A stretch of DNA of 64,000 bases from an uncultured Ruminococcus sp. (GTDB taxonomy: Bacteria; Bacillota; Clostridia; Oscillospirales; Acutalibacteraceae): the NCBI GenBank assembly GCA_934476515.1, contig CAKSNZ010000001.1:62001-126000 (forward strand). Direction: 5' to 3'. Under the pieces are notes generated by a model. It was not told where the DNA came from. It saw nothing but the letters and a program-made list of their open reading frames with translations, and ran no database searches. Positions 45,616-53,535 of this stretch are shown piece by piece (position 1 is the stretch's first letter; the number at the start of each line of letters is the position of its first letter). The position numbers and the translations under genes are program-made.

Positions 45616-47067
45616 TTACATTGAACCTTCTCTTTTAAGGATTACTTTTATAGTTTTTAGAATAATTTTCGCATCATAACCTAATGACCAGTTTTGGATA
45701 TACTGTGTATCAAGTTTTACTACTTCTTCAAAATCCGTAATGTCACTTCTACCACTAACTTGCCACAAACCTGTAATACCCGGCTTTGTAGAAAGTCTAG
45801 CTCTGTGGTGAAATTCGTACTTCTGTACTTCATTAACTGTCGGTGGTCGAGTACCGATTAAACTCATATCACCCTTTAGTACATTTAAAAATTGAGGAAA
45901 TTCGTCAAGGCTTGTATCTCTTAAAATATTACCTAAACCTTTCTTGGTCGTACCATCCGGTAACTTTTCAAAACCAATAATTCTTGGGTCTTCATCCATT
46001 TTAAACATAAGGCCGTCACCAACTTTATTGTGTTCTTCAAGTTCCTTCTTTCTTTCCTCAGCATCCATATACATACTACGGAATTTATACATTTTAAATG
46101 TTTTACCGTTTTCACCAACTCTTTCTTGAACAAAGAAAATCGGACCGGGATCAGCCTTTTTAATTAATGGACCGATTATTAGTGTTACTATACCTGTTAA
46201 AACACAACCGATAATACCAACTACAATATCAATCAGTCTTTTAACAAGCAGTTGGAAAGGTGAGGCATAGTTAATTGCAGTAGTTAGTACAGTATAACCT
46301 GCCATATGTTCAACAAACTGTTTTCTGCCTAAAGTATTGTTTTTATTAAACAACTTAATGTGAGTGATAACACCCATTTCTTCAAACATATCAACTAGGA
46401 ATGTTGGGTAAGGCTGTTCTTGGTCTAGGTTAATAAATACTTCATCAACCCAGTTTTTGCAAACAAACTCATATACATCATCACTATTTGCAACAATCTT
46501 TACACCGTCAATGTATTCACCCTTTAAATCCTTGTCAATAACAGAAATACCAACTATGTTATATCTTTGATAATTTTTATTTCTGATATTGTCAAGTACA
46601 GTTTCCATTAAACTTTCTGTTGTAACAATAAATAGCTTTCTCTTACCACCGTTAGTTGCTCTTTTAGTTAGAAAAAGTTTCCACAAACATCTAACAGTAA
46701 AAGTAATTACAACATAGAATACAAACATCAATAACAGCAAGTATCTATTGTAATAGTTTGTTGTATCTGTAATATAGATTGAAATAATAGAAAGTAATAC
46801 AACTATTATTGAGTGCTTAACCGTTATAGAAACTTCTTTAAATAAATCCCTTTGTATTACATTTCTGAAGGTCTGATAAAAAACAATAACAGCACTATCA
46901 ATTAAAGTTACAACAAGTAATGCATTGTTATAAAATGTATTTCCATAAGGGTTTTGCCCTTTAAAAATTATTAAATATGAAAATAAATAAGCCAAATGTA
47001 AGCAAAATAAATCTAACAATAAAAAGTCAAAATGCTTTCGCCAACTTTGATACCGCTTTTTATACAC
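45616..47067 (-). CDS. Initiating polyprenyl-phosphate hexose-1-phosphate transferase (WbaP/CpsE type)
   Basis: First gene of the polysaccharide operon. 483 residues from GTG 47065-47067 (GGAGGGATATT upstream). N-terminal half: four to five hydrophobic segments and a Rossmann-like CoA-binding-type domain. The C-terminal bacterial sugar transferase domain has KRLIDIVVGIIGCVLTG, PIFFVQERVGENGKTFKMYKFRSM, DEFPQFLNVLKGDMSLIGTRPP and TKPGITGLWQVSGRSD. It places the first sugar (glucose or galactose phosphate) on undecaprenyl phosphate. A start at 47100 is possible but has no ribosome site. Confidence 0.95.
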   Translation of the reverse strand: MYKKRYQSWRKHFDFLLLDLFCLHLAYLFSYLIIFKGQNPYGNTFYNNALLVVTLIDSAVIVFYQTFRNVIQRDLFKEVSITVKHSIIVVLLSIISIYITDTTNYYNRYLLLLMFVFYVVITFTVRCLWKLFLTKRATNGGKRKLFIVTTESLMETVLDNIRNKNYQRYNIVGISVIDKDLKGEYIDGVKIVANSDDVYEFVCKNWVDEVFINLDQEQPYPTFLVDMFEEMGVITHIKLFNKNNTLGRKQFVEHMAGYTVLTTAINYASPFQLLVKRLIDIVVGIIGCVLTGIVTLIIGPLIKKADPGPIFFVQERVGENGKTFKMYKFRSMYMDAEERKKELEEHNKVGDGLMFKMDEDPRIIGFEKLPDGTTKKGLGNILRDTSLDEFPQFLNVLKGDMSLIGTRPPTVNEVQKYEFHHRARLSTKPGITGLWQVSGRSDITDFEEVVKLDTQYIQNWSLGYDAKIILKTIKVILKREGSM

Positions 47068-47112
47068 AATATCCCTCCAACAAAATATTCCACAAATCAC
47101 CTTAAATGCCTA

Positions 47113-47136
47113 TTGTATCTACATTTTTAGACACAA
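47113..47136 (-). promoter_or_regulatory. Hairpin at the 5' end of the polysaccharide transcript
   Basis: A 9-bp inverted repeat (47128-47136 with 47113-47121, one wobble pair, loop of 6) at about +7 to +30 of the predicted transcript. No T-run follows, so it is not a terminator. It may stabilise the RNA or be a regulator site. Confidence 0.4.
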
Positions 47137-47149
47137 TAATACATATAAT

Positions 47150-47178
47150 ATTATACAAAAAAATCATTATTCTTTCAA
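47150..47178 (-). promoter_or_regulatory. Sigma-A promoter of the polysaccharide operon
   Basis: Minus strand: TTGAAA (47173-47178), 17 bases, TATAAT (47150-47155). The operon would run about 16.7 kb to the terminator at 30441. No other strong promoter was spotted inside it, though I did not scan every gap exhaustively. Confidence 0.8.
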
Positions 47179-47274
47179 TGTATCGAATAACCAAAATAAT
47201 GTAAATTATTATAAATATTTATTGATATTTGACTATAAGTATTTATCTCGTCAAAGTTATATACTAAAAAATGG

Positions 47275-47308
47275 CAAAAGAAAAGGATATCTACAACCAG
47301 ATACCCTT
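47275..47308 (-). terminator. Terminator of alr
   Basis: Minus strand: a 10-bp stem (47299-47308 with 47283-47292, one wobble pair, loop of 6) followed by TTTTCTTTTG, 11 bases past the alr stop. Confidence 0.85.
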
Positions 47309-47318
47309 ATAAATTATA

Positions 47319-48482
47319 TTAAATTCCAACATAATGGACTTCATCCACTATTTCACCGTTAAAGTAATATACTCTAGGAATTCTCTTACTAACATCACAA
47401 ACAAATTCATAGTTAAATGAACCGGCTGTTTCGGCTACTTCTTCACAAGATAAGAATTCATCACCATCTTTACCTACTAAAGTAACTGTATCTCCAACCT
47501 TAACATTCGGAATATCTGTAACATCAATCATAAACTGGTCCATACAAACTCTACCAATAATATTAGCTCTCTTTCCGTTAATAAGAACCTGACCTTTGTT
47601 GCTTAGTGAACGAGGATAACCGTCAGCATAACCAACAGGAACAGTAGCAACTACTGTGTCTTTATCAGCAACATAAGTACCACCATAACCGACTGCAACA
47701 CCCTTGCCGATAGTTTTAACAAATGATACAGAAGTTTTTAGTTCCATAGCGGGGATAATCTTAAATTCTTCTTCTCTCATTTCGTGACTAGGATATAGAC
47801 CATAGTTAATGATACCACTACGAACAATATTTAGGTTCATATTAGGTAGTTCCATAATAGCTGCTGAGTTGCTAACATGGCAATTCTTAAGCTCTATTCC
47901 CTCATTCTCTAGCTTTTCTTTAAAGTTCATAAATCTGTTATACTGGTCAATAGCAATACTTTTATCAACTTCATCAGCTCTGTATAAATGAGTAAACATA
48001 CCGTCAATCTTAATGTTAGGCAATTTTGCAATTTCCTTAATAACTTCAACACTTTCATCAGTATCGGCAAAACCTATTCTGCTCATACCTGTATCAAGTG
48101 CCAGGTGACATATTGCAAACTTATTCATCTTTACTGCTGTATCAGAAAAGGCCTTTGCCATATCATAAGAGAAAATTGCAGGAATTAAATCATAGTTAAT
48201 TACATCTTCATACTGTAACTTATCAGTATATCCCAAAAGATTAATAGGCTTTGTAAAACCTGCTACTCTAAGGTCGATACCTTCCTCTACAACTGCAACT
48301 GCATATCTATCAATTAAGTCGTCACAATACTTTGCAATTTGTTTTGCGCCATGACCATAACCGTCAGCCTTGATAACTGCCATTAACTGAGTACCCTCTT
48401 TGATACTATCTTTAACTAACTGAAAGTTATGATGGATTGCATCTAAATTTATATTAGCTTTTGCTCTATAATATTTTTCCAT
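47319..48482 (-). CDS. alr: Alanine racemase
   Basis: PLP enzyme interconverting L- and D-alanine for peptidoglycan. 387 residues from ATG 48480-48482 (GAAGTG upstream); a frame to 48542 would overlap the promoter. The PLP lysine is Lys38 in AVIKADGYGHGA; VGYGGTYVADKDT carries the catalytic tyrosine region and VPVGYADGYPRSLSNKGQVLING is also diagnostic. It is a single-gene unit between its own promoter and terminator, not part of the polysaccharide operon. Confidence 0.97.
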   Translation of the reverse strand: MEKYYRAKANINLDAIHHNFQLVKDSIKEGTQLMAVIKADGYGHGAKQIAKYCDDLIDRYAVAVVEEGIDLRVAGFTKPINLLGYTDKLQYEDVINYDLIPAIFSYDMAKAFSDTAVKMNKFAICHLALDTGMSRIGFADTDESVEVIKEIAKLPNIKIDGMFTHLYRADEVDKSIAIDQYNRFMNFKEKLENEGIELKNCHVSNSAAIMELPNMNLNIVRSGIINYGLYPSHEMREEEFKIIPAMELKTSVSFVKTIGKGVAVGYGGTYVADKDTVVATVPVGYADGYPRSLSNKGQVLINGKRANIIGRVCMDQFMIDVTDIPNVKVGDTVTLVGKDGDEFLSCEEVAETAGSFNYEFVCDVSKRIPRVYYFNGEIVDEVHYVGI

Positions 48483-48513
48483 TGTAAACACTTCTTTTCG
48501 TTTATTATTTATA

Positions 48514-48542
48514 ATTATACATTTCCAAACAAGGATAATCAA
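48514..48542 (-). promoter_or_regulatory. Sigma-A promoter for alr
   Basis: Minus strand: TTGATT (48537-48542), 17 bases, TATAAT (48514-48519), about 30 bases before the ATG. Confidence 0.8.
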
Positions 48543-48636
48543 GTTTATTTAAGTTTTTTATTTAACTACTTTTATATTTAAGATTTTTGTACTATAATAT
48601 TCTAAAAATATAAGGCGCATTAACCTCTATAAGCCC

Positions 48637-48665
48637 TCGACTTTTTCTATTAAATATGTTAAAAT
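48637..48665 (+). promoter_or_regulatory. Sigma-A promoter for the small membrane gene and PPTase
   Basis: TCGACT (48637-48642), 17 bases, TAAAAT (48660-48665), 28 bases before the first ATG. Confidence 0.6.
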
Positions 48666-48693
48666 TTATTATATATGAAACTGAGGAAAAGAT

Positions 48694-49089
48694 ATGTTAT
48701 TAGTAAATTTTTTTGATTTTATATGTAAAAAATCCGGAAGAAGTTTCTTTATAATCTTTAAGATAATTATTCCATTTCTTGCAATGCTTGTACCGATTGA
48801 CCCAGTGTGCAAATGGCTGATGATTTCTTCTTCCAAAGTTACTGCGTTAATTTTATATGCTTGTTTTTTAGCAATGCTTATTTTTGTACCAAAAATAGCA
48901 TCGGTTGTTGAGTTTATTGTAATAGGACTTGCATTTATTCTGCGCTTTTCTTTAGGTTCAGTTACCCATTTATTCGGATGGACAGTTATGATATTTGCCG
49001 GAATATTTCTATTCTTTAAGGTTCTATTTTTCCTAGCTATGCTAATTAAACAAGCAAATTCTAATATAGTAATGGATAGTAAAGAGTGA
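48694..49089 (+). CDS. Small membrane protein of unknown function
   Basis: 131 residues, almost all hydrophobic, with about four membrane segments (roughly 20-38, 48-66, 70-88 and 97-118) and short charged ends. ACTGAGGAAAAG precedes the ATG and a promoter lies upstream. I do not recognise a family. It is 35 bases upstream of the phosphopantetheinyl transferase gene and is likely co-transcribed, but a functional link is not evident. An antisense frame over the same bases is judged spurious. Confidence 0.65.
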   Translation: MLLVNFFDFICKKSGRSFFIIFKIIIPFLAMLVPIDPVCKWLMISSSKVTALILYACFLAMLIFVPKIASVVEFIVIGLAFILRFSLGSVTHLFGWTVMIFAGIFLFFKVLFFLAMLIKQANSNIVMDSKE

Positions 49090-49091
49090 TA

Positions 49092-49111
49092 TGCAAAATT
49101 TAAATTTTGCA
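49092..49111. repeat. Perfect 20-bp palindrome before the PPTase gene
   Basis: TGCAAAATTT followed by its exact reverse complement, ending 14 bases before the PPTase ATG and just upstream of the Shine-Dalgarno. It may be an operator or an RNA stem; without a loop it fits a DNA-binding site better. Confidence 0.5.
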
Positions 49112-49124
49112 AAAGGAGAAAATT

Positions 49125-49772
49125 ATGGTTGAAACATTTATTTTAAATACCGACCCACTAGATAGCAGAGAACTATTTGAACAGTTACTGGAACAGGTTG
49201 ATGACACTAGAAAAGAAAAAATATTAAAATTAAGAACCTTTACAAAGCAAAAGCAATCTTTAGGTGCAGGACTACTAATAAAAAAATATGTTGGGGATAT
49301 TCATTCTCTAAACAAAAACGGCAAGCCTAAAAACAACGATACCGAATTTAACATTAGTCATAGTGGTAAGTATGTTGTACTGACAAAAGGTGGTACAGAG
49401 CCTGTGGGTGTTGATATTGAACTTATGCAGAGAGGTAACAAGCATATTGCACCAAGATTCTTTACACTTGATGAATGTGTACAAATTGACCGTAGCTATG
49501 ACCCTGATAAAACATTTACACAGATTTGGACTTTAAAGGAAGCATTTCTAAAATGCATCGGTTCAGGTGTTGGCAAAGATTTAAAGAGATTTACAATTCA
49601 TATTGATGATGAAAAAATCAGAATTGACAACAGAATCAACAGAAATTTCTACTACTTTAAGGAATATGATGTTTCCGGTTATAAACTTTCTGTTTGTAGT
49701 GAAGATAACAGATTTTCGGAAACTTTGGAAGATGTTACCGATGAAATCTTTAAATTAGAAGAAACTAAATAA
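49125..49772 (+). CDS. 4'-phosphopantetheinyl transferase, Sfp type
   Basis: Activates carrier proteins by attaching phosphopantetheine from CoA. 215 residues from ATG 49125-49127 (AAAGGAG upstream). It shows the Sfp-family motifs NISHSGKYVVLT, GVDIELM (Mg-binding Asp/Glu) and WTLKEAFLKCIGSGV. No NRPS or PKS gene is in the window, so its carrier protein lies elsewhere or it serves fatty-acid synthesis. Confidence 0.92.
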   Translation: MVETFILNTDPLDSRELFEQLLEQVDDTRKEKILKLRTFTKQKQSLGAGLLIKKYVGDIHSLNKNGKPKNNDTEFNISHSGKYVVLTKGGTEPVGVDIELMQRGNKHIAPRFFTLDECVQIDRSYDPDKTFTQIWTLKEAFLKCIGSGVGKDLKRFTIHIDDEKIRIDNRINRNFYYFKEYDVSGYKLSVCSEDNRFSETLEDVTDEIFKLEETK

Positions 49773-49786
49773 TCAACAACAAAAGT

Positions 49787-49816
49787 AATGGCACTTCATT
49801 TGAAGTGCCATTTTTG
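49787..49816. terminator. Bidirectional terminator between PPTase and trkH
   Basis: A 10-bp stem (49787-49796 with 49803-49812) followed by TTTTTG on the plus strand and by ACTTTTG on the minus strand, between convergent genes. Confidence 0.85.
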
Positions 49817-49835
49817 TATTTATATTGATTTTTGA

Positions 49836-51287
49836 TTAAACTCTTCTTTTCCAAGTTGATGGAATTAATAGAATCATCATAGGAAAAATCTCAAGTCTAC
49901 CGGCAAGCATATCGAAAGAAAGAACAATCTTGCTTAAAACAGATAAATGTGCAAAGTTAGATGTTGCACCAACACCATCCATACCGGGACCAACGTTGTT
50001 AAAACAAGTAACTACTGCTGTAAAAGTAGTTACAAGGGATTCACCCTCAATGCTGACAAGCAATGTACTTGCTAAAAGAATAAACACATAAATAACAAGG
50101 TATGTGTTGATACCCTTTAGAATACTGTTATCAACACTTTTTTTGTTTATTCTAACACTCATAACCTGTCTAGGGCGTACCATTTGCTTAATATCTCTTA
50201 TCATCTGCTTAAAGTAAAGTACAATTCTTGTAACCTTCATACCACCGGCAGTAGAACCTGCCATACCACCAACAAACATTAAGCTGATTAGTATTACCTT
50301 AGAAAATACAGACCATTGCTCAAAATCGGCAGTTACAAAGCCTGAGGTACTGACTATGGAAGCAACTGTAAAGTAAGAATCTCTAAAGGCAGTTTCAAAT
50401 GCCATTTTGCCTGTTGATAGCAAGTTAATACATATTAAAGTTATACTTGCAATTACCATTCCTAAATAAACCTTTAGTTCAGTATCTTGGAATACAGCCT
50501 TAAACTTTCTTAGTATCATAAAGAAATATAGGTTAAAGTTTACACCGAACAATAGCATAAATGTTGCAACCACATATTCAACATACGGACTGTGATAACC
50601 GGCAATAGATGCACCCTTTACCGAGAAACCACCTGTACCGGCAGTTGCAAAAGCAGTAACAACACTGTGATAAAAGCCAATGCCGGAGAACATTAACATA
50701 ATAATCTCCAGTGCAGTTAAGATAAAGTATAGAATATAAAGAATTCTGGCTGTATCAGTTAGCTTACTAACAATTTTACCGGCTTTAGGTCCCGGAACTT
50801 CGGCTCTCATTAGGTGCATTGCCTGACCGTCACCCTGAGGTACTATAGCCATTAAGAATGTAATAACACCCATACCACCTATCCAGTTAGTAAAACTTCT
50901 CCAAAATAATAATCCATAAGGATTACCCTCAACCTTAGTTAAGATTGATGAACCGGTTGTGGTTAAACCGGAAACTGTTTCAAAAAATGCGTCAAGATAG
51001 TTAGGTATCATACCTGAAATAACAAATGGTAAACAACCAAATGCTGACATAAATATCCACGCAAGACCACAAATCATAAAACCCTCTTTAGCAAGAAGCA
51101 TTTTATTCTTTGGGGTTTTCACGCCAAAAGCAAGTCCAATACTAACTAAAATAACTATTGGAATCAAAAATGCAATCAGTGTATCATATTCACCATAAAT
51201 AATAGCAACGATAAGTGGAAGTATCATTAAAGCACCTTCCATAAACATTATCTTGCCAAGTACATTTACTACTGCTCTGTAATTCAT
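49836..51287 (-). CDS. trkH: TrkH-family potassium uptake protein
   Basis: Membrane subunit of a Trk/Ktr K+ transporter. 483 residues with repeated M1-P-M2 units; the selectivity-filter-like loops are VSGLTTTGSSIL, FATAGTGGFSVKG, STSGFVTADF and FNNVGPGMDGVG. The C-terminus MLAGRLEIFPMMILL is family-typical. It overlaps the end of trkA by four bases. Confidence 0.95.
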   Translation of the reverse strand: MNYRAVVNVLGKIMFMEGALMILPLIVAIIYGEYDTLIAFLIPIVILVSIGLAFGVKTPKNKMLLAKEGFMICGLAWIFMSAFGCLPFVISGMIPNYLDAFFETVSGLTTTGSSILTKVEGNPYGLLFWRSFTNWIGGMGVITFLMAIVPQGDGQAMHLMRAEVPGPKAGKIVSKLTDTARILYILYFILTALEIIMLMFSGIGFYHSVVTAFATAGTGGFSVKGASIAGYHSPYVEYVVATFMLLFGVNFNLYFFMILRKFKAVFQDTELKVYLGMVIASITLICINLLSTGKMAFETAFRDSYFTVASIVSTSGFVTADFEQWSVFSKVILISLMFVGGMAGSTAGGMKVTRIVLYFKQMIRDIKQMVRPRQVMSVRINKKSVDNSILKGINTYLVIYVFILLASTLLVSIEGESLVTTFTAVVTCFNNVGPGMDGVGATSNFAHLSVLSKIVLSFDMLAGRLEIFPMMILLIPSTWKRRV

Positions 51288-52639
51288 ACAAATATATCCT
51301 CGATTGAACGAATTGATTTACTCTTAGTAACAATGATAATTGAGTCACCGGCCTCAATTGTATCATCACCGTTAGGGAAAATAATCTTTTTCTTTCTGCT
51401 AATTGCTGCAACAAGAATATCTTTCTTAAACTTTAAAGTGCGAATTGGCTTTCCTAAATAATCAGCATCATTTGGAGTAACAAACTCAATAGCCTCAATT
51501 CTGCCACCCATTAGTTTATATAGGTTTCTAATCTGGTCACTATTAGCATTAAGCTTTGCCCTTAAATACTTAACAATAGTAGAAGAAGTTACCTGACTAA
51601 GTGAAATCGCACTTTCTCCCATTACCTTTTCATAAAGTTGGAAAAACTCAGGTTCATTAATTTTTGTTACTTGCTTATGAACATGTAAGTTCTGTGCATA
51701 CATAGCAACAAGGAAGTTAGCCTCATCACTGTCTGTAACAGTAACAACTGCATCACATCTGTCAATGCCTTCTTCAATAAGAAGTTTATGGTCAGCAGAG
51801 TTACCAAGTACAATTCTGGCCTCAGGAAGATGACCGGCAAGGAACTTACATCTGTCACTATTCTTTTCAATAATAGTAACATCAATACTCATCTTTGCAA
51901 GAATTGCAGAAAGATAAAAGGCAATCTTAGAACCACCGATTATCATAACATTCTTAACCTTATTCCTTAAGATTCCCATACCCTTTAAGAAGTTTACAAC
52001 TTGCTTATGAATACCGGTAATATAGATATTATCCTTTTCTCTGATAATAAAGTTACCGTTAGGGATAAATACCTCTTCACCACGCTTTACGGCACAAATA
52101 AGGAATTCATTACCGTAAATCTGAGAAATCTCATAAATAGGTTTATCAATAATATTGTTACCTTCCTTGATAGATATTTCAATCATATCAATTTTGCCAT
52201 TAGCAAAGGTTTCATAATTAGTTGCAGTTGGGAATTTTAGAATTCTTGAAATTTCCGAAGCAACACTCATATCAGGGTTAACCATCATAGAAATGCTAAG
52301 TTCATTTCTCATAAAGTCAATCTGATTAACATACTCAGGACTTCTAACTCTTGCAATAGCATGTCTTGCACCCATTTTTCTTGCTATTAAACAAGAAAGG
52401 ATATTTATTTCATCAGAATATGTTGTAGCAATTACAAGGTAAGCGTTATCAACCCCTGCTTCTTTCAGAGTATCACACTGAGTACCGTTACCAAATACAC
52501 CGTTGACATCCTGTTCATCAACAACTCTGTCAACTCTCTGTTCATCAATATCTACCACAACAACATCATGGTTTTCTTCTCTCAGGCTGCTAATAAGGCA
52601 TTTGCCTATCTTACCGGCACCGATTACAATAACATTCAT
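51284..52639 (-). CDS. trkA: TrkA potassium uptake regulator
   Basis: Cytoplasmic gating subunit of the Trk transporter. 451 residues with two tandem RCK units: MNVIVIGAGKIGKCLISSLREENHDVVVVD at the start and NVMIIGGSKIAFYLSAILAKMSIDVTIIE in the middle, each followed by a TrkA-C domain. It probably binds NAD(H) or ATP. Co-transcribed with trkH. Confidence 0.96.
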   Translation of the reverse strand: MNVIVIGAGKIGKCLISSLREENHDVVVVDIDEQRVDRVVDEQDVNGVFGNGTQCDTLKEAGVDNAYLVIATTYSDEINILSCLIARKMGARHAIARVRSPEYVNQIDFMRNELSISMMVNPDMSVASEISRILKFPTATNYETFANGKIDMIEISIKEGNNIIDKPIYEISQIYGNEFLICAVKRGEEVFIPNGNFIIREKDNIYITGIHKQVVNFLKGMGILRNKVKNVMIIGGSKIAFYLSAILAKMSIDVTIIEKNSDRCKFLAGHLPEARIVLGNSADHKLLIEEGIDRCDAVVTVTDSDEANFLVAMYAQNLHVHKQVTKINEPEFFQLYEKVMGESAISLSQVTSSTIVKYLRAKLNANSDQIRNLYKLMGGRIEAIEFVTPNDADYLGKPIRTLKFKKDILVAAISRKKKIIFPNGDDTIEAGDSIIIVTKSKSIRSIEDIFV

Positions 52640-52683
52640 TACACAATACCCCTGTAATTTGTAATTTATAATATACCAGCATT

Positions 52684-52711
52684 ATTATATCACTATGAAA
52701 CAAAAAATCAA
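52684..52711 (-). promoter_or_regulatory. Sigma-A promoter for trkA-trkH
   Basis: Minus strand: TTGATT, 16 bases, TATAAT (52684-52689), about 45 bases before the trkA ATG. Confidence 0.75.
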
Positions 52712-52783
52712 ACCTAAAAAGTCCCAATATAACAGAAAAGTTATTACAGTTTTGGAACATTTTCTACAATTGTCGCTTTTTTA

Positions 52784-52812
52784 TTGACTTAATCTATTTT
52801 ATTTGTTAAAGT
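52784..52812 (+). promoter_or_regulatory. Sigma-A promoter for the YARHG lipoprotein
   Basis: TTGACT (52784-52789), 17 bases, TAAAGT (52807-52812). Confidence 0.7.
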
Positions 52813-52849
52813 AAAGTTAAATATGTACTATTAAGGAGGTATATTAATT

Positions 52850-53434
52850 TTGAAAAAGTTTTTAACTATTTTATCTATTGTGACTTTATCCTCTGCACTA
52901 CTAGTATTTGCAGGTTGTAGTACAGATAATAACAGCAGTTCAAGTAGCGAACCTAAAGAACCTACTGTAACAGTTTCTCAGTCTGTATCATTCAGCTTTA
53001 AGGCAACCTCATCTACAAAGGCTACAACAAAGCCATCAACTACTAAGAAAACAACTAAACCTTATACACAGCCAACAACTAAGCATGTTGCTCCTACTAC
53101 TCAGTATGTAGCACCTACTACACAGTATGTTGCTCCAACTACTCAGTATGTAGCACCTACTACAAAGTATGTTGCTCCAACAACAAAGTATGTTGCACCA
53201 AGCAGTAACCGACTAACTGCAAGTGAAGTTAGCAAAATGTCTAAGACAGAAATTCAGAACAAAATCAACGATATTTATGCTCGTTACGGTTACATATTCA
53301 AAACAAAGAGTATTCAAGCTTATTATGAAAGTCAGTCATGGTATGTACCAAGATACACTTCAGAAACAACTGTAGAATCACTCTTTAGTGCAGATGACAA
53401 CTACAACAAAAACCTACTGGCACAATACAGATAA
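52850..53434 (+). CDS. Lipoprotein with YVAPTTQ repeats and a YARHG domain
   Basis: 194 residues from TTG 52850 (AAGGAGG upstream). A lipobox signal peptide, SALLVFAGC, predicts lipidation at Cys23. A Ser/Thr-rich stretch follows, then a run of near-identical seven-residue repeats (YVAPTTQ or YVAPTTK, about 83-118) that should form an extended stalk. The C-terminal domain (DIYARYGYIFKTKSIQAYYESQSWYVP) matches the YARHG family, extracellular and of unknown function, often in clostridial surface proteins. It is a single gene with its own promoter and terminator. Confidence 0.88.
   Translation: MKKFLTILSIVTLSSALLVFAGCSTDNNSSSSSEPKEPTVTVSQSVSFSFKATSSTKATTKPSTTKKTTKPYTQPTTKHVAPTTQYVAPTTQYVAPTTQYVAPTTKYVAPTTKYVAPSSNRLTASEVSKMSKTEIQNKINDIYARYGYIFKTKSIQAYYESQSWYVPRYTSETTVESLFSADDNYNKNLLAQYR
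53087..53190 (+). repeat. Tandem 21-bp coding repeats in the lipoprotein gene
   Basis: About five in-frame units encoding YVAPTTQ/K. Alternate units use GTAGCACCTACTAC- and GTTGCTCCAACTAC-like codons, so silent differences alternate along the array. Copy number could change by slippage. Confidence 0.8.
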
Positions 53435-53441
53435 AAACATT

Positions 53442-53468
53442 AGGGCAAGTTTTTACTTGCCCTTTTTT
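53442..53468 (+). terminator. Terminator of the YARHG lipoprotein gene
   Basis: A perfect 9-bp stem (53442-53450 with 53455-53463, loop of 4) followed by TTTTT. It ends two bases before the -35 of the next promoter. Confidence 0.9.
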
Positions 53469-53469
53469 A

Positions 53470-53498
53470 TTGACAACAACCTATAAAACTAATAAAAT
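53470..53498 (+). promoter_or_regulatory. Sigma-A promoter for nadE
   Basis: Consensus TTGACA (53470-53475), 17 bases, TAAAAT (53493-53498). Confidence 0.8.
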
Positions 53499-53535
53499 AT
53501 GCTTATAATATTAGTAAAACATTACGAGGTTTATT

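Noticed and set aside
48669..49112. Antisense 147-codon frame opposite the small membrane gene
   Set aside because: The plus-strand frame has a promoter, a ribosome site and a membrane-protein profile; the antisense frame has none of these.
53087..53190. Regular repeats in the lipoprotein region considered as a CRISPR array
   Set aside because: Contiguous 21-bp coding units with no spacers.
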